Source: CAVZVW01 sp963778845
GTDB lineage: Bacteria > Actinomycetota > Actinomycetes > Actinomycetales > Kineosporiaceae
Direction: 5' to 3'
DNA length: 64,000 nt
Assembly: GCA_963778845.1 (NCBI GenBank)
Contig: CAVZVW010000007.1
Coordinates: 1-64,000, forward strand
Shown here in pieces: positions 16,941-26,011 of this stretch. The translations under genes and the position numbers were made by a program. Positions within the stretch are counted from its first letter, which is position 1. Each line of letters opens with the position of its first letter. The notes beneath the pieces were generated by a model. The model ran no database searches and was not told the DNA's origin. It was given only the letters and a program-made list of their open reading frames with translations.

Positions 16941-18261
16941 ATGTCTGCCTCCGCGACACCAGCGGTCCCTGGTGATGGTGATGGTGATCGGGATCTGACG
17001 ACCCTGCTGCGCGAACATGCGGCCAAGAACGTGGTGCCCGGGGCCGCGATCGGCATCCTGCGCGACGGAGACGCGACCACCTCCTACTGCGGAGTCGCGG
17101 ATGCGACCACGGGCGAGCCGGTGACACGCCACACGCGGTTCGCGATCGGGTCCTTGGGCAAGTCGATGGCAGCAACGGTGGTCGCGCGTCTCGCCGACGC
17201 CGGCCGTCTGTCCCTCGACGATCCGGTCGCGGCGCACGTGCCGGAGCTGGGCGGCGTCGGCTGGGCGGAACGGGCTACGATCCGCGACCTGCTCGCGAAC
17301 CGTTCCCGACTCCCGTTGAGTGTGGACCTCGAGTTCTCCGGGCTGGCCGGACGACGATGACGGCGTGCTGTCGCGGGTCGCTGCGCAGGCCGCCAGCGGG
17401 GAGCCGATGCCGCCCATCTGGTCCTACTACGAACGCCGGGTGGTGTCTGCTCGGTCGCGCGATCGAGACCCTGACCAGTCTGACCTGGGAGGAGGCGATG
17501 CGAGCCAACCTCCTGAGCCCCTTCGGTATGACCCAGACCACCTTCACGACGTGGCCAGGTGCCGAACCTCGCGCCTCGGGCCACGAGATCACCGCGGACG
17601 GCGTCGTCCCCGTCGCCCCCTGGACGCCGCGCAACCTCGGGCCAGCGGGCAGCACACTTGCCAGTCGACGGTGACGGACCTGTTGCGCTTCGCCGGCTCC
17701 CACCTCGACGACCCATCACTGGCCATGCTGCGCGACACGCAGGCTGAGATCGGGATCCACGGTTGGCTCGATGCATGGTGCCTGGGATGGGGCCGCTTCG
17801 ACTGGACCGGCGGCCCGGTGTGGGGCTGGGACGGCGTGATCAGCGGTCAGCGATCGATTCTGCGGATCATGCCCGAGCAACGTGGCGCCATCGTCCTGCT
17901 GGCCAACAGCGACAACGGGCGTGCGATGTACCGGTCGATGTTCCCGGAACTCGTGCAGGCGTGGTTCGGTATCGGCATGCCGGCGTTGCGGCTCGAGCCG
18001 TCGGTCGGCGCTGCCGGTGACCTGTCGCGCTTCGCTGGGGTGTACGCGTGGCCTGACCGGCGTTGGGAAGTGACTGCCACCGACACCGGGCTGGTCATGA
18101 AGGGTGCGCGCGGCACGATCGAAGCGCTGCCCATCGACGACAGTGCATTCCTTGTGGATGCCGGCGACCCCGACACCCCGACGATGACGTTCGGCGCCTT
18201 CGACGAACGGGGCCGTCCGGGCGCTCTCTACCAGATGCTCTGGGGCCTGCCACGCGTGTAG
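16941..18261 (+). pseudogene. Serine hydrolase / class C beta-lactamase-like, three frameshifts
   Basis: This would be a penicillin-binding-protein-like serine hydrolase of about 440 aa. The nucleophile motif SLGK (SxxK) is in the first frame (16941-17360). A second frame carries the segment up to the tyrosine motif, a third carries NAGWCLLGRAIETLTSL through NLGPAGSTLAS, and the second frame resumes with TVTDLLRFAGSHLDDPS to the end. Junctions fall near 17350, near 17428 (an extra A turns the expected Tyr-Ser-Asn into TACTACGAAC) and near 17662 (one base missing). The sites are not homopolymers, so genuine decay is likely. No signal peptide is seen; ATG 16941 appears leaderless. Confidence 0.8.
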
Positions 18262-18334
18262 CCGGGCCGTCGCCTGTAGCCCCGGAGCCGTGTCCTACCC
18301 AGGGCCGAGTCGCCCTGCCGCCATACTCGGGGCC

Positions 18335-19333
18335 ATGCTCAGCGGCCTCAGGCTACGTGTTCTGCCGGAGGCCCAACGCCGGACACTGGCCGAGCTGACG
18401 GAGGACCTCGACCTGACGTCGGGAGACGCGAGATCCAAGATCTCGGCCTTCTGGACGATGTTGACGCTGTCAGCCGTGATCGCTTCGGCCGGGGTGTTGT
18501 CCGACTCGACGGCGACGGTGATCGGAGCGATGATCATCGCCCCGCTGTCGACGCCGATCATGGGAATCGCGTTGGGGATCGTGAAGCGCGAGCGTCGAGG
18601 GGCCACCCGCTTCGTGCTCGGCGGTGGCTTGTTGGTGGTCTTGACCGGGTTGGCGTTCTCACTCGTGCTGCCCGCCTCGTACAACCTGCTGGCGAACGGC
18701 CAGATCGCCGGGCGGACGTCGCCCGGGCTGCTCGACCTGGTCGCGGCGGTCGCTACGGGTCTCGCCGGTGCTGTCGCGCTGGCTCGCCGCGACGTCGCGG
18801 CGGTCCTGCCCGGCGTTGCGATCGCGATCTCGCTGGTCCCGCCGCTGGCCGTCGTGGGCGTCTGTCTGGGTCAGGGTGCGGGTTGGCTGGCAGTGGGAGC
18901 GCTGCTGCTCTTCTTGTCCAACCTGCTCGCGCTCGTCCTTGCCGGCACGATCGTCTTCGCCGTCCTCGGATATGGGCAGGGCGTCAGCGGCACAGACAAG
19001 TCCCGACGGCGTGCTCGGGTCACCTTGAGCCTGCTCTTCTTCGTCGTGGTGGTGCCACTGGTGGCCAATACGCTCGCCACCTACCTGGTCACTGTCTGGA
19101 GCGGGCGTGTCCTGGCCACCGCCTCGGCCTGGATATCCAGCGTCCCGAAGGCATCTGTCACCAGCGTCGACAACGAGTCGACGACGTTCTACATCCATGT
19201 CGAGACACCAGGAGCCCTACCGCCCACCGAGACGCTCCTCGCAGATCTGCAGGGAGAGATCCCCGATGGGCTCAAGGTCGTGATCCAGACCACTGTCGGC
19301 GAACGCATAGACGCCGGCACTGTCGGCCACTGA
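18335..19333 (+). CDS. DUF389-family membrane protein
   Basis: 332 residues. A short cytoplasmic N-terminus carries LTEDLDLTSGDARSKISAFW. It is followed by about seven membrane segments including the family signature DSTATVIGAMIIAPLSTPIM, and a soluble C-terminal domain of about 80 residues. DUF389 proteins are conserved membrane proteins of unproven, possibly transport, function. ATG 18335 is preferred because a CATACT -10 box ends 7 nt upstream (leaderless); the frame extends to 18290. It stands alone: the upstream hydrolase is broken and the downstream genes are on the other strand. Confidence 0.87.
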   Translation: MLSGLRLRVLPEAQRRTLAELTEDLDLTSGDARSKISAFWTMLTLSAVIASAGVLSDSTATVIGAMIIAPLSTPIMGIALGIVKRERRGATRFVLGGGLLVVLTGLAFSLVLPASYNLLANGQIAGRTSPGLLDLVAAVATGLAGAVALARRDVAAVLPGVAIAISLVPPLAVVGVCLGQGAGWLAVGALLLFLSNLLALVLAGTIVFAVLGYGQGVSGTDKSRRRARVTLSLLFFVVVVPLVANTLATYLVTVWSGRVLATASAWISSVPKASVTSVDNESTTFYIHVETPGALPPTETLLADLQGEIPDGLKVVIQTTVGERIDAGTVGH

Positions 19334-19415
19334 CGAGAGCTTCGAGAGCTGCGTGGCTGAGCGCGGGCGGTCTGCGCGACGGCCCGCCGTCGTGAGGGTG
19401 TGCCCGGGTCACGGG

Positions 19416-19652
19416 TCACGGGTCGTGGATCTGGACGCTGAGCAGCTGGCCGGGGCTGCATCCCAGGACCTCGCACAAGGCGGTCAGGGTGCTGAAGCGG
19501 ACCGCTCGGGCGCGGCCGTTCTTGAGGATCGACAGGTTGGCCACGGTGACACCGACCTTGGCGGACAGCTCCACGAGAGTCATGCCCCGGTCGGCGAGGA
19601 TCTCGTCCAGGTGGACCTCGATCCGGTGGTCGAAGGTCTCCGGCTCGGGCAT
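19416..19652 (-). CDS. Small XRE/YozG-type helix-turn-helix regulator
   Basis: 78 residues forming one Cro/C1-type helix-turn-helix: LDEILADRGMTLVELSAKVG, then VTVANLSILKNGRARAVRFS as the recognition region, and LTALCEVLGCSPGQLLSV. The pattern matches the YozG/HTH_26 group, which nearly always accompanies a DUF2975 membrane protein. The start overlaps the stop of that gene by one base (TGATG), so the pair is translationally coupled. It most likely represses its own operon through the palindrome at 20275-20296. Confidence 0.9.
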   Translation of the reverse strand: MPEPETFDHRIEVHLDEILADRGMTLVELSAKVGVTVANLSILKNGRARAVRFSTLTALCEVLGCSPGQLLSVQIHDP

Positions 19653-20251
19653 CAGATGACGGCGTCGAGCTCGGTGCGCATGGCCACGCCGCGGGCGATC
19701 AGTTGGCCCAGCATCCAGAAGATCAGTCCCGCCCCGAGCCACCACGCGGGCGAGCCTTCCGGCTTGACGGCCGCGCCGGAGGTCAGCACGGTGGTCGACA
19801 GCACGCCGGTAGCCACAGCGCCGATCACCCAGGCGGCCAGGCCGCCGAACGCCGTGATCTTCGCGAGGGCCGAGAGCTCGGTGACCGTGCTCGCGGTGAA
19901 CGGGTCGGTCTCCTCGGCGGCTCGCAGAAGCCGCGACATCCGCCGGGCCACCTCCGCCACGACGAGCAGCCCCGGCAGCGTCGTCCCCAGCATGAGCAAC
20001 CGCTGGCCCAGGGAGGGGTCGGCCACGAGGACCGAGATGCGCCCCGCCGGGTCCACGACTGCGCCGCGGACCAGACCACCGATCCCGTCGAGCCCGCTCA
20101 GCAGCGAGGCCGGCAGGGCGACGTGCACCGCTGACCCGGGGATGAACGCGATCACCGTGACGGCCACGGCCAAGCACAGCGCGCAGATGTAGCCCACGAG
20201 GGCTGTGCCCCGCAGCACACGCAGCCACGAGATCCGGCGGTTCGACGTCAT
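19652..20251 (-). CDS. DUF2975 membrane protein
   Basis: 199 residues with four membrane segments (ALVGYICALCLAVAVTVIAF; LLMLGTTLPGLLVVAEVA; ITAFGGLAAWVIGAVATGVL; WWLGAGLIFWMLGQLIA). A soluble loop between TM2 and TM3 contains AAEETDPFTASTVTEL, typical of DUF2975. Function is unknown; in this family the membrane protein is thought to work with the adjacent helix-turn-helix protein. ATG 20251 begins MTSNRRISWL; the frame continues upstream to 20395 but passes through the AT-rich promoter/operator region, so the longer start is rejected. Confidence 0.88.
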   Translation of the reverse strand: MTSNRRISWLRVLRGTALVGYICALCLAVAVTVIAFIPGSAVHVALPASLLSGLDGIGGLVRGAVVDPAGRISVLVADPSLGQRLLMLGTTLPGLLVVAEVARRMSRLLRAAEETDPFTASTVTELSALAKITAFGGLAAWVIGAVATGVLSTTVLTSGAAVKPEGSPAWWLGAGLIFWMLGQLIARGVAMRTELDAVI

Positions 20252-20270
20252 CGCACACCTTCCCAACACA

Positions 20271-20300
20271 TCGATTATCAACATGGATATTGATAAACGA
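20271..20300 (-). promoter_or_regulatory. AT-rich promoter with inverted-repeat operator for DUF2975-XRE
   Basis: TTATCAA (20275-20281) and TTGATAA (20290-20296) form a perfect inverted repeat with an 8-nt spacer; the match extends to 10 of 11 positions (TCGATTATCAA / TCGTTTATCAA on the complement). It sits 20-45 nt upstream of the DUF2975 start in an island of A/T in otherwise GC-rich DNA, as expected for an autoregulatory operator. Confidence 0.65.
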
Positions 20301-20404
20301 TATGCCCGTGAGTTGTCAAGCCTCGAGGCGAGGACCTCTCGGGGTTGCACGAGGCTCACGGTGCGTCTGCGGCCCGGCGCAGCCGTGTGGTGCAAGACTC
20401 GCGC

Positions 20405-20460
20405 GTGCGGTGCCGTGCCGTGCGGGGTGTGCGGTGCGGGGGCGTGCGGTGCGGGGGTGT
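20405..20460. repeat. G-rich low-complexity repeat
   Basis: GTGCGGTGCGGGGG occurs at 20429-20442 and 20444-20457, preceded by degenerate GTGCGGTGCC/GTGCCGTGCGGGG copies. The repeat lies in the 5' untranslated region of the PLD-like gene. Its four or more G-runs could fold into a G-quadruplex on the plus strand. Confidence 0.6.
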
Positions 20461-20520
20461 CGGTGTTGGGACGGGGTGGGCGCCTGCCCGGCGGGCCTCA
20501 TGCAGGGAAGGGTGGACCTC

Positions 20521-21186
20521 ATGGCCGCGACGGCCTTCGCGTGGGATGACCTCGCCCGGTTCAAGGCGGACCGGCGATGGCTGGACGGCTACCCCGAGGA
20601 CCTGCGGACCTTCTTCTCCCCCAGGGACGACGTCCACGGCCTTCTGGCCGCCGTGCTCGGCAGCGCCCAGCACTCGATCGTGGTGAACATGTTCGGCTAT
20701 GACGACGAGGAGCTGAACGCCATCATCCAGCAGAAGCTGGCCGACGAGCACGTCTACGTCCAGATGAGCCTGGACCGCGGCCAGGCCGCCGGTGTGCACG
20801 AGCGGGAGATCCTGGCTCGCTGGAACAACGACGCGTTCGGCAACAGCATCGCCATCGGCTCCAGCTCGGTGCACAACGCGATCTCGCACCTGAAGGTGGT
20901 GATCGTCGACGGGGTGTACACGGTCAAGGGGTCCACCAACTGGTCGTTGTCGGGGGAGCAGCGGCAGGACAACGAGCTCAGCCTCAGCCGCAACGCGGTG
21001 ATCGCGGCGGAGACCCGAGCCGTACTGGATCTCAACCATGACTTCATGCTCAAGCAGATGGTCGGCACCAAGCTGAACGTGCGCCGGCTGCTGGCTCCGC
21101 GCAAGCCCCCCGCGCGGCGGGCCGCACCCGCGCCGCACCCGCGCCGCGGCAGCCCTGACGCGCCAGGCACCCGAGGCACCGCGTAA
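20521..21186 (+). CDS. Phospholipase D-like protein with one HKD motif
   Basis: 221 residues. A single HKD catalytic motif, HLKVVIVDGVYTVKGSTNWS (HxKx4D followed by GSxN), lies near residue 128. A PLD-like first half includes SIVVNMFGYDDEELNAII. One HKD per chain implies that two chains form the active site, as in the small Nuc-type nucleases/phosphodiesterases. No signal peptide is present, so a cytoplasmic nuclease or phosphodiesterase is more likely than a secreted lipase. The tail is Arg/Pro-rich. ATG 20521 follows an AAGGGTGGACC leader; the frame is open to 20290 through a G-rich repeat that does not look coding. Confidence 0.82.
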   Translation: MAATAFAWDDLARFKADRRWLDGYPEDLRTFFSPRDDVHGLLAAVLGSAQHSIVVNMFGYDDEELNAIIQQKLADEHVYVQMSLDRGQAAGVHEREILARWNNDAFGNSIAIGSSSVHNAISHLKVVIVDGVYTVKGSTNWSLSGEQRQDNELSLSRNAVIAAETRAVLDLNHDFMLKQMVGTKLNVRRLLAPRKPPARRAAPAPHPRRGSPDAPGTRGTA

Positions 21187-21264
21187 CCCGAGGAGGGACG
21201 CCGCGCGTGGGCTCCACGTCGTTGGACGCCGCGCGCCGGCGCTCAGCGTTCCTATGCTGGCCGG

Positions 21265-21552
21265 GTGGATCTGGAGTTCAGCGGTGAGGTGTGGTTCTGG
21301 AGGGGGCCGTCGCCGTTCCATTTCGTCTCAGTGCCCCCGGATGAGAGCGCTCACCTCCAGGCGGCCTCGGCACTGGTGACGTACGGGTGGGGCATGATCC
21401 CGGTGGAGGTGCGGATCGGGTCGACCCGGTGGACGACGTCGCTGTTCCCGAAGGACGGGGGGTACGTCGTGCCGTTGAAGGACCGGGTGCGCACTGCCGA
21501 GCGGATCCACCTTGGCGACACGGTGACGGTGCGTATGGTCGTCAACGTCTGA
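21265..21552 (+). CDS. DUF1905-family protein
   Basis: 95 residues matching the DUF1905 beta-barrel: LEFSGEVWFWRGPSPFHFVS at the start, GWGMIPVEVRIGSTRWTTSL in the middle and the closing GGYVVPLKDRVRTAERIHLG with DTVTVRM. Function is unknown. GTG 21265 is supported by a TATGCT -10 box (21253-21258) and no 5' leader. It is a single-gene unit between the PLD-like gene and a convergent minus-strand gene. Confidence 0.88.
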   Translation: MDLEFSGEVWFWRGPSPFHFVSVPPDESAHLQAASALVTYGWGMIPVEVRIGSTRWTTSLFPKDGGYVVPLKDRVRTAERIHLGDTVTVRMVVNV

Positions 21553-21574
21553 CCCCCACGCAAGAGGTGTTGCG

Positions 21575-22438
21575 CTACAAGGGTTTGTCGAGCACCGCGT
21601 CGAACAGCTTCGGGTACTCAGCGAGGTGGTCGTTGATCTGAGCGTCGGTCGTTGCGGACATCAGCTCCTGGACGCGTAAGGGCGGGGCAGCGAAACCGAT
21701 GGTCTGGCCTTCGTCGACGACGAACCGCTGGCAGGCGTAGGCATAGCCGACGAACCGGGTCCAGGTGACGGGAGCGTCCGGAAGCCACCTGGCATCCTTG
21801 GGCAGGAGCGCAACCAGGGGGGCGAGATCCTCGTTCTTGGACAGGTTGGGGTGCTGCGTCCTGAACTCGGCGTAGTCCATGACTCGCTCCGGCTGCTTCT
21901 CGCCGGTGACGAGGAGTCGTGTGGCAGCGACGCGCAGGTTGTCCCTGAAGACATGCTGCGACTGAGTGGCCCAGTCCAGCCCTTTGTAGTACGGCAACGG
22001 CCCCTTCCCGGTCAGCATCCTGTACGCGCTCGCCTGGAAGTGCAGGAGGGTGCCTACGGACTGATCAACGGAGAAGTCGGCATGGTTCATCTGCCGCTCG
22101 ATGAGCAAGCAGACGGCGAGCGGCCTGAGCAACCGGTACACGAGGCTGTGCACGTAGTACTGCCGCGGGTCCATGTTCCACTCGCGGCTGCGAAGGTGGC
22201 CGTCGATCCTGCTCCCGACATCCCGTGCGGACTCGAGAAGCTGGAAGCGCAGCGGCCCGACAGACTCGTACAGTCGCCTGCGGGCGGCGTAGTCGTAGTC
22301 CAGACGTGCCTGCCTGTCAGCCAGCGACCGCTGCGTCACGTAACCGGCGCCGGCACCCACGAGCGCCGCGACCACGCTGGACGTGGCCAGCACAAGCACG
22401 AGGTCCATGAGACACACAACCACGTGATCCCGATCCAT
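21575..22438 (-). CDS. Uncharacterised protein with N-terminal membrane anchor
   Basis: 287 residues. One N-terminal membrane segment (LVLVLATSSVVAALVGAGAG) is followed by a long helical cytoplasmic region with a charged start (RQARLDYDYAARRRLYE). The rest contains several aromatic-rich helices (DPRQYYVHSLVYRLLRPLAV; MDYAEFRTQHPNLS) but no motif I can name. ATG 22408 (MDLVLVLATS) would place the membrane segment at the very N-terminus and is an equally good start. It is a single-gene unit, convergent with DUF1905. Confidence 0.7.
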   Translation of the reverse strand: MDRDHVVVCLMDLVLVLATSSVVAALVGAGAGYVTQRSLADRQARLDYDYAARRRLYESVGPLRFQLLESARDVGSRIDGHLRSREWNMDPRQYYVHSLVYRLLRPLAVCLLIERQMNHADFSVDQSVGTLLHFQASAYRMLTGKGPLPYYKGLDWATQSQHVFRDNLRVAATRLLVTGEKQPERVMDYAEFRTQHPNLSKNEDLAPLVALLPKDARWLPDAPVTWTRFVGYAYACQRFVVDEGQTIGFAAPPLRVQELMSATTDAQINDHLAEYPKLFDAVLDKPL

Positions 22439-22562
22439 GCAGCCGAAGCGTCGGCCCGGTGGCCACGAGTCGGTGACGCATGAACCAGGTCGGCCTGCGC
22501 GTCACGTCCGGCTCGAGCCTGACGATGATCAGTCGGGGTAACCGAGGCCTGTCCGTGGGGCG

Positions 22563-24269
22563 TCACGGCTCACCGAGCTGAGCCTGGACGGCTCGGTGCA
22601 CGTTGCCGTGGATCCGGTCGGCGCCCACCAGCTCGAGCACGCCGTCTCGCTCGAGCGTCGCTCTGACCCCCGGTTTGACCCGGGCGAGGCGCAGGGTGAT
22701 CCCGGCCTCGCGGGCGAAGGCCACGATCTCTTTCATCTTCGCAGAGCCTTGGGAGTCGACGAAGTTGATCCCCTCGCAGTCCAGCACGATGGCGGCGAGG
22801 GTCGCGGTCGACTGGGTCACCTCGCGAACCCGGTCCTCCAGTGCGTCCGAGGTGGCGAAGAACAGACCCCCGTCCAACCGGAGGACGACGACCCCGGGGA
22901 TCTCCTCGCCGTCCGAGTCCTCTTCGAGCTCCCGGAAGACCTGCGTTCCCCGTTCCCGCCCCAACAGCGGCATCCTGGGGTGCGTCGCCACGGAGATCAA
23001 CCAGATGAGGGACAGCCCGATCCCGATGATCACACCGGTGAGCACGCCGAACACGAGAGTCCCGACCAGCGCGGCGACCGCGACCCAGAAGTCGAAGTGC
23101 TGGACACGGGCGAGACGGCGCATCTCGGGCACGTTCATCATGCCCATGACGACGGCCTCGATGATCAGCGCCGCAAGCACAGGCTTGGGCAGGTCCGAGA
23201 AGAGCGGCGCCAGCACGAGCAGGGTCAGCAGAACGGTGATACCCGAGGTGATCGAGGCGAGGCCGGTTCGCGCCCCGGCGTGGTCGTTGAGCGAGCTCGC
23301 GGACAGGCTCGTCGAGACCGGCATCCCTTGGAAGAGCCCGGCCCCGGTATTGGCCATCGACTGAGCCAGTGACTCCTGGTCGATGTCGATCTGGTAGCGG
23401 TTCTTCGTTGCGAAGGCGCGGGCGTCGCCGGCGGTCTGGGAGAACCCGATCAGCACCAGTGCCACTGCTGCGAGCGCGACGACGCTGGCGTGATGCCACA
23501 TGAGCTGGACATCGGGCAGCTCCAGCGACGGCAGACCCCTCGGCACCTCGCCGACCAGAGCCACGCCACGCGCCTCAAGATCGAACAACCATGTGGATAC
23601 GAGACCGCCGACCACCAGGACGAGCGCACCGGGGACGCGTGGTGCGATGCGCCTGAGCCCGAAGACCACGACCAGCGAGACGGTGCCGACGATGACCGTC
23701 GGTCGGTCCGCCTCACTCAGCGTCCCAAACCACGACCGCAGCTCCTGCAGCGGGTTGGAGCCGGTGACCTCCGTTCCCGTCAGCTTGGGAAGCTCGCCGA
23801 CCACCACGTCGATCGCGGCCCCGAACAGGAAACCGGTCACGACCGCTCGCGACAAGAACTGTGCGATCCACCCCATCCTCAGCAGCGCGAGGACGAGGAA
23901 CAGAACACCCGATGCGAGAGTGATCCCAGCGACGAAAGACGCCACGTCGGCCTCGCCGGTGAGCCCGGCAGCCAGCACAGCACTGGCCGCGACCGCTGCC
24001 AGTCCCGAGCTCGGTCCCATCGAGATCTGCCGGCTGGTGCCGAACACTGCGTACAGGAGGGCACCTGCCGCGGCGGCGTACAGGCCGTTCTGCAGGGGGA
24101 TCCCAGCGATCCCCGCGTAGCCGAGGTTCTTAGGAACGATCAAGGCCGCTACGGTCACCCCAGCGACGAGGTCACCGCGAAGCCATGCGCGATCGTAGGA
24201 GCGGATCCAGCCGAGAATCGGCACCCAGCTTCGGTGCCTTCGCGGGGGGGCTGTGACCCCTGGAGCCAT
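22563..24269 (-). CDS. SulP-family anion transporter with STAS domain (second copy)
   Basis: 568 residues: a SulP/SLC26 transport domain with about 12-14 membrane segments (DLVAGVTVAALIVPKNLGYA; FGTSRQISMGPSSGLAAVAA) and a C-terminal STAS domain (from about 455; LDCEGINFVDSQGSAKMKEI). SulP proteins move sulfate, bicarbonate or other anions, often with H+ or Na+; the substrate cannot be read from sequence. Its start lies 32 nt after the preceding SulP gene's stop on the same strand, so it is the last gene of the PAP2-DagK-SulP-SulP operon. The second copy is divergent, not a recent duplicate. Confidence 0.93.
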   Translation of the reverse strand: MAPGVTAPPRRHRSWVPILGWIRSYDRAWLRGDLVAGVTVAALIVPKNLGYAGIAGIPLQNGLYAAAAGALLYAVFGTSRQISMGPSSGLAAVAASAVLAAGLTGEADVASFVAGITLASGVLFLVLALLRMGWIAQFLSRAVVTGFLFGAAIDVVVGELPKLTGTEVTGSNPLQELRSWFGTLSEADRPTVIVGTVSLVVVFGLRRIAPRVPGALVLVVGGLVSTWLFDLEARGVALVGEVPRGLPSLELPDVQLMWHHASVVALAAVALVLIGFSQTAGDARAFATKNRYQIDIDQESLAQSMANTGAGLFQGMPVSTSLSASSLNDHAGARTGLASITSGITVLLTLLVLAPLFSDLPKPVLAALIIEAVVMGMMNVPEMRRLARVQHFDFWVAVAALVGTLVFGVLTGVIIGIGLSLIWLISVATHPRMPLLGRERGTQVFRELEEDSDGEEIPGVVVLRLDGGLFFATSDALEDRVREVTQSTATLAAIVLDCEGINFVDSQGSAKMKEIVAFAREAGITLRLARVKPGVRATLERDGVLELVGADRIHGNVHRAVQAQLGEP

Positions 24270-24301
24270 GGCAGTGGACCCTATACCTGTCGGCCGCTCC
24301 G

Positions 24302-26011
24302 TCAGGGCTGCCAGTCTTCTCCCGAGACGTTTCGGTAGGCGTCGACGGCGGCGTCGAGGGTCGGGAAGAACCGATCGGCGGGCAGCGCGTTGTCAAGGCC
24401 GAACTGCGTCAGCTTGTGACGGGTGCCTGACTTCATCTCGGCGAACACCAGGGTGTGTCCGCGCTTGACAAGGGCGACGTCGAGGTCCTCGAGCATGTCG
24501 CAGCCCGTGGTGTCGACGTCGGTGATCGGCTCGGCGGCGATGATGACCCAGCCGCCCGACGGAAGTGTCTCTGAGAGATGCCGAACCCGGTCGCGGAAGG
24601 TCCGGGCGTTCGCGAAGATCAAGGGGGCGTCGAAGCGCAGGATGGCGCAGCCTGCGAGGTGCTCGGCGTCGGGGTGGCGACTGGTGTCGTGCAGGCCCTC
24701 GATCCCCGGAGCCCGACCGAGCGTGGCCTGGTGCGGCCACCACACCCGCCGGAACACGTTCGCGACCGAAATGGCGACGGCTACCACGATCCCGGGAAGG
24801 ACACCGAACAGGACGACGCCCAGGAATGCCGCCGTCGAGATGGCGAAGTCGGTGCGGCGCTGGTGCCAGAGGCGACGCGTCGCCGGCAGGTCGGCCAAGG
24901 AGACTGCGGCTGCGATCACGATGGCACCCAGGGTGGGCTGTGGCAGGTCGGCGAACAGCCCGGGCACAGCAACCAGCATCAGGGCGATCACCAGCGCCCC
25001 GACGAGGCCGGTCAGCTGTGACTTCGCCCCCGCCTGCTCGGCCACTGCCGTGCGTGACCCGCTGGTGCTGACGGGGAAGCCCTGGAACATCCCCGCGGCC
25101 AGGTTGGCCGCGCCGATGCCGACCATCTCCTTGTTCCCGTCCACGTCCTCGCCGCGCCGCGCCGCGAACGACGACGCGGTCGAGATCGTGTCAGCCAGGA
25201 CCACCAGCACGATGCCCACGGCACCGACGAGCAGCGTCAGCGTCTGGGATGCACTCACATGGGGCAACGTCAGTGACGGCAGACCCTGAGGCAGCGTCCC
25301 CACGACCTTCACACCGTGGTCGCTGAGGGTGAAGGCGACGCTCACGCCGATGGACGCCACCACGGCGATCAGCACCGCGGGAAGCTTCGGCAGCCATCGC
25401 TGGAGCAGCACGATGAGGATCAACGAGGCGATGCCGATACCGGCCGCGGCCGCCACCACGCTGCCGCCCGCGACACCGTCGACAACCCCGCGGACCTCGC
25501 CGACGAAGCCGTGCGCGTCGACCGAGAAGCCGAGCAGCTTGGGCAGCTGGCCCACCACGATGGTGAGAGCCAGGCCGTTCATGTACCCCAGCATCGTGGG
25601 CTTGGACAGTAGGTCGGCGACAAACCCGAACCCGCCGGCCCCGGCCGCGACCATGATCGCACCAGTGAGGATCGCGAGCATCGATGCCAAGGCGACCGCG
25701 ACAGCAGGGTCGCCGCCGGCCCCAGCCAGAGGGAGGATGGTCGCGGCGATCATGGGGCCGAGCGAGGAGTCCGGGCCGAGCACAAGCACCCGGGAAGGGC
25801 CGAAGACCGCGTAGCCGACCAGGCACAGGATGGAGGTGTAGAGACCGGTCACCGCGGGGAGGCCCGCCAGCTCGGCGTAGGCCATGCCCTGAGGGACCAG
25901 CAGGGCGGACAGGACGAGTCCGGCCACGATGTCCTTGGGCAGCCACGCACGGCGGTACCCGGTGATGGCCGCCACGCCAGGCAGCCGCTCGGCGGTCGCG
26001 ATGAGGTTCAT
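24302..26011 (-). CDS. SulP-family anion transporter with STAS domain (first copy)
   Basis: 569 residues with the SulP signature near the N-terminus (DIVAGLVLSALLVPQGMAYA), GPSRVLVLGPDSSLGPMIAA in the core and a C-terminal STAS domain including ITDVDTTGCDMLEDLDVALV. The STAS domain probably regulates transport. ATG 26011 overlaps the DagK stop by one base (TGATG), so the two are translationally coupled. Close coupling of an anion carrier to a lipid kinase and a lipid phosphatase is unusual. The carrier might serve phosphate, sulfate or bicarbonate; the substrate is unknown. Confidence 0.93.
   Translation of the reverse strand: MNLIATAERLPGVAAITGYRRAWLPKDIVAGLVLSALLVPQGMAYAELAGLPAVTGLYTSILCLVGYAVFGPSRVLVLGPDSSLGPMIAATILPLAGAGGDPAVAVALASMLAILTGAIMVAAGAGGFGFVADLLSKPTMLGYMNGLALTIVVGQLPKLLGFSVDAHGFVGEVRGVVDGVAGGSVVAAAAGIGIASLILIVLLQRWLPKLPAVLIAVVASIGVSVAFTLSDHGVKVVGTLPQGLPSLTLPHVSASQTLTLLVGAVGIVLVVLADTISTASSFAARRGEDVDGNKEMVGIGAANLAAGMFQGFPVSTSGSRTAVAEQAGAKSQLTGLVGALVIALMLVAVPGLFADLPQPTLGAIVIAAAVSLADLPATRRLWHQRRTDFAISTAAFLGVVLFGVLPGIVVAVAISVANVFRRVWWPHQATLGRAPGIEGLHDTSRHPDAEHLAGCAILRFDAPLIFANARTFRDRVRHLSETLPSGGWVIIAAEPITDVDTTGCDMLEDLDVALVKRGHTLVFAEMKSGTRHKLTQFGLDNALPADRFFPTLDAAVDAYRNVSGEDWQP

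Noticed and set aside
20290..20520. N-terminal extension of the PLD-like protein
   Set aside because: The open frame crosses the AT-rich operator and a G-rich repeat; ATG 20521 with its own leader gives a protein that starts as expected.
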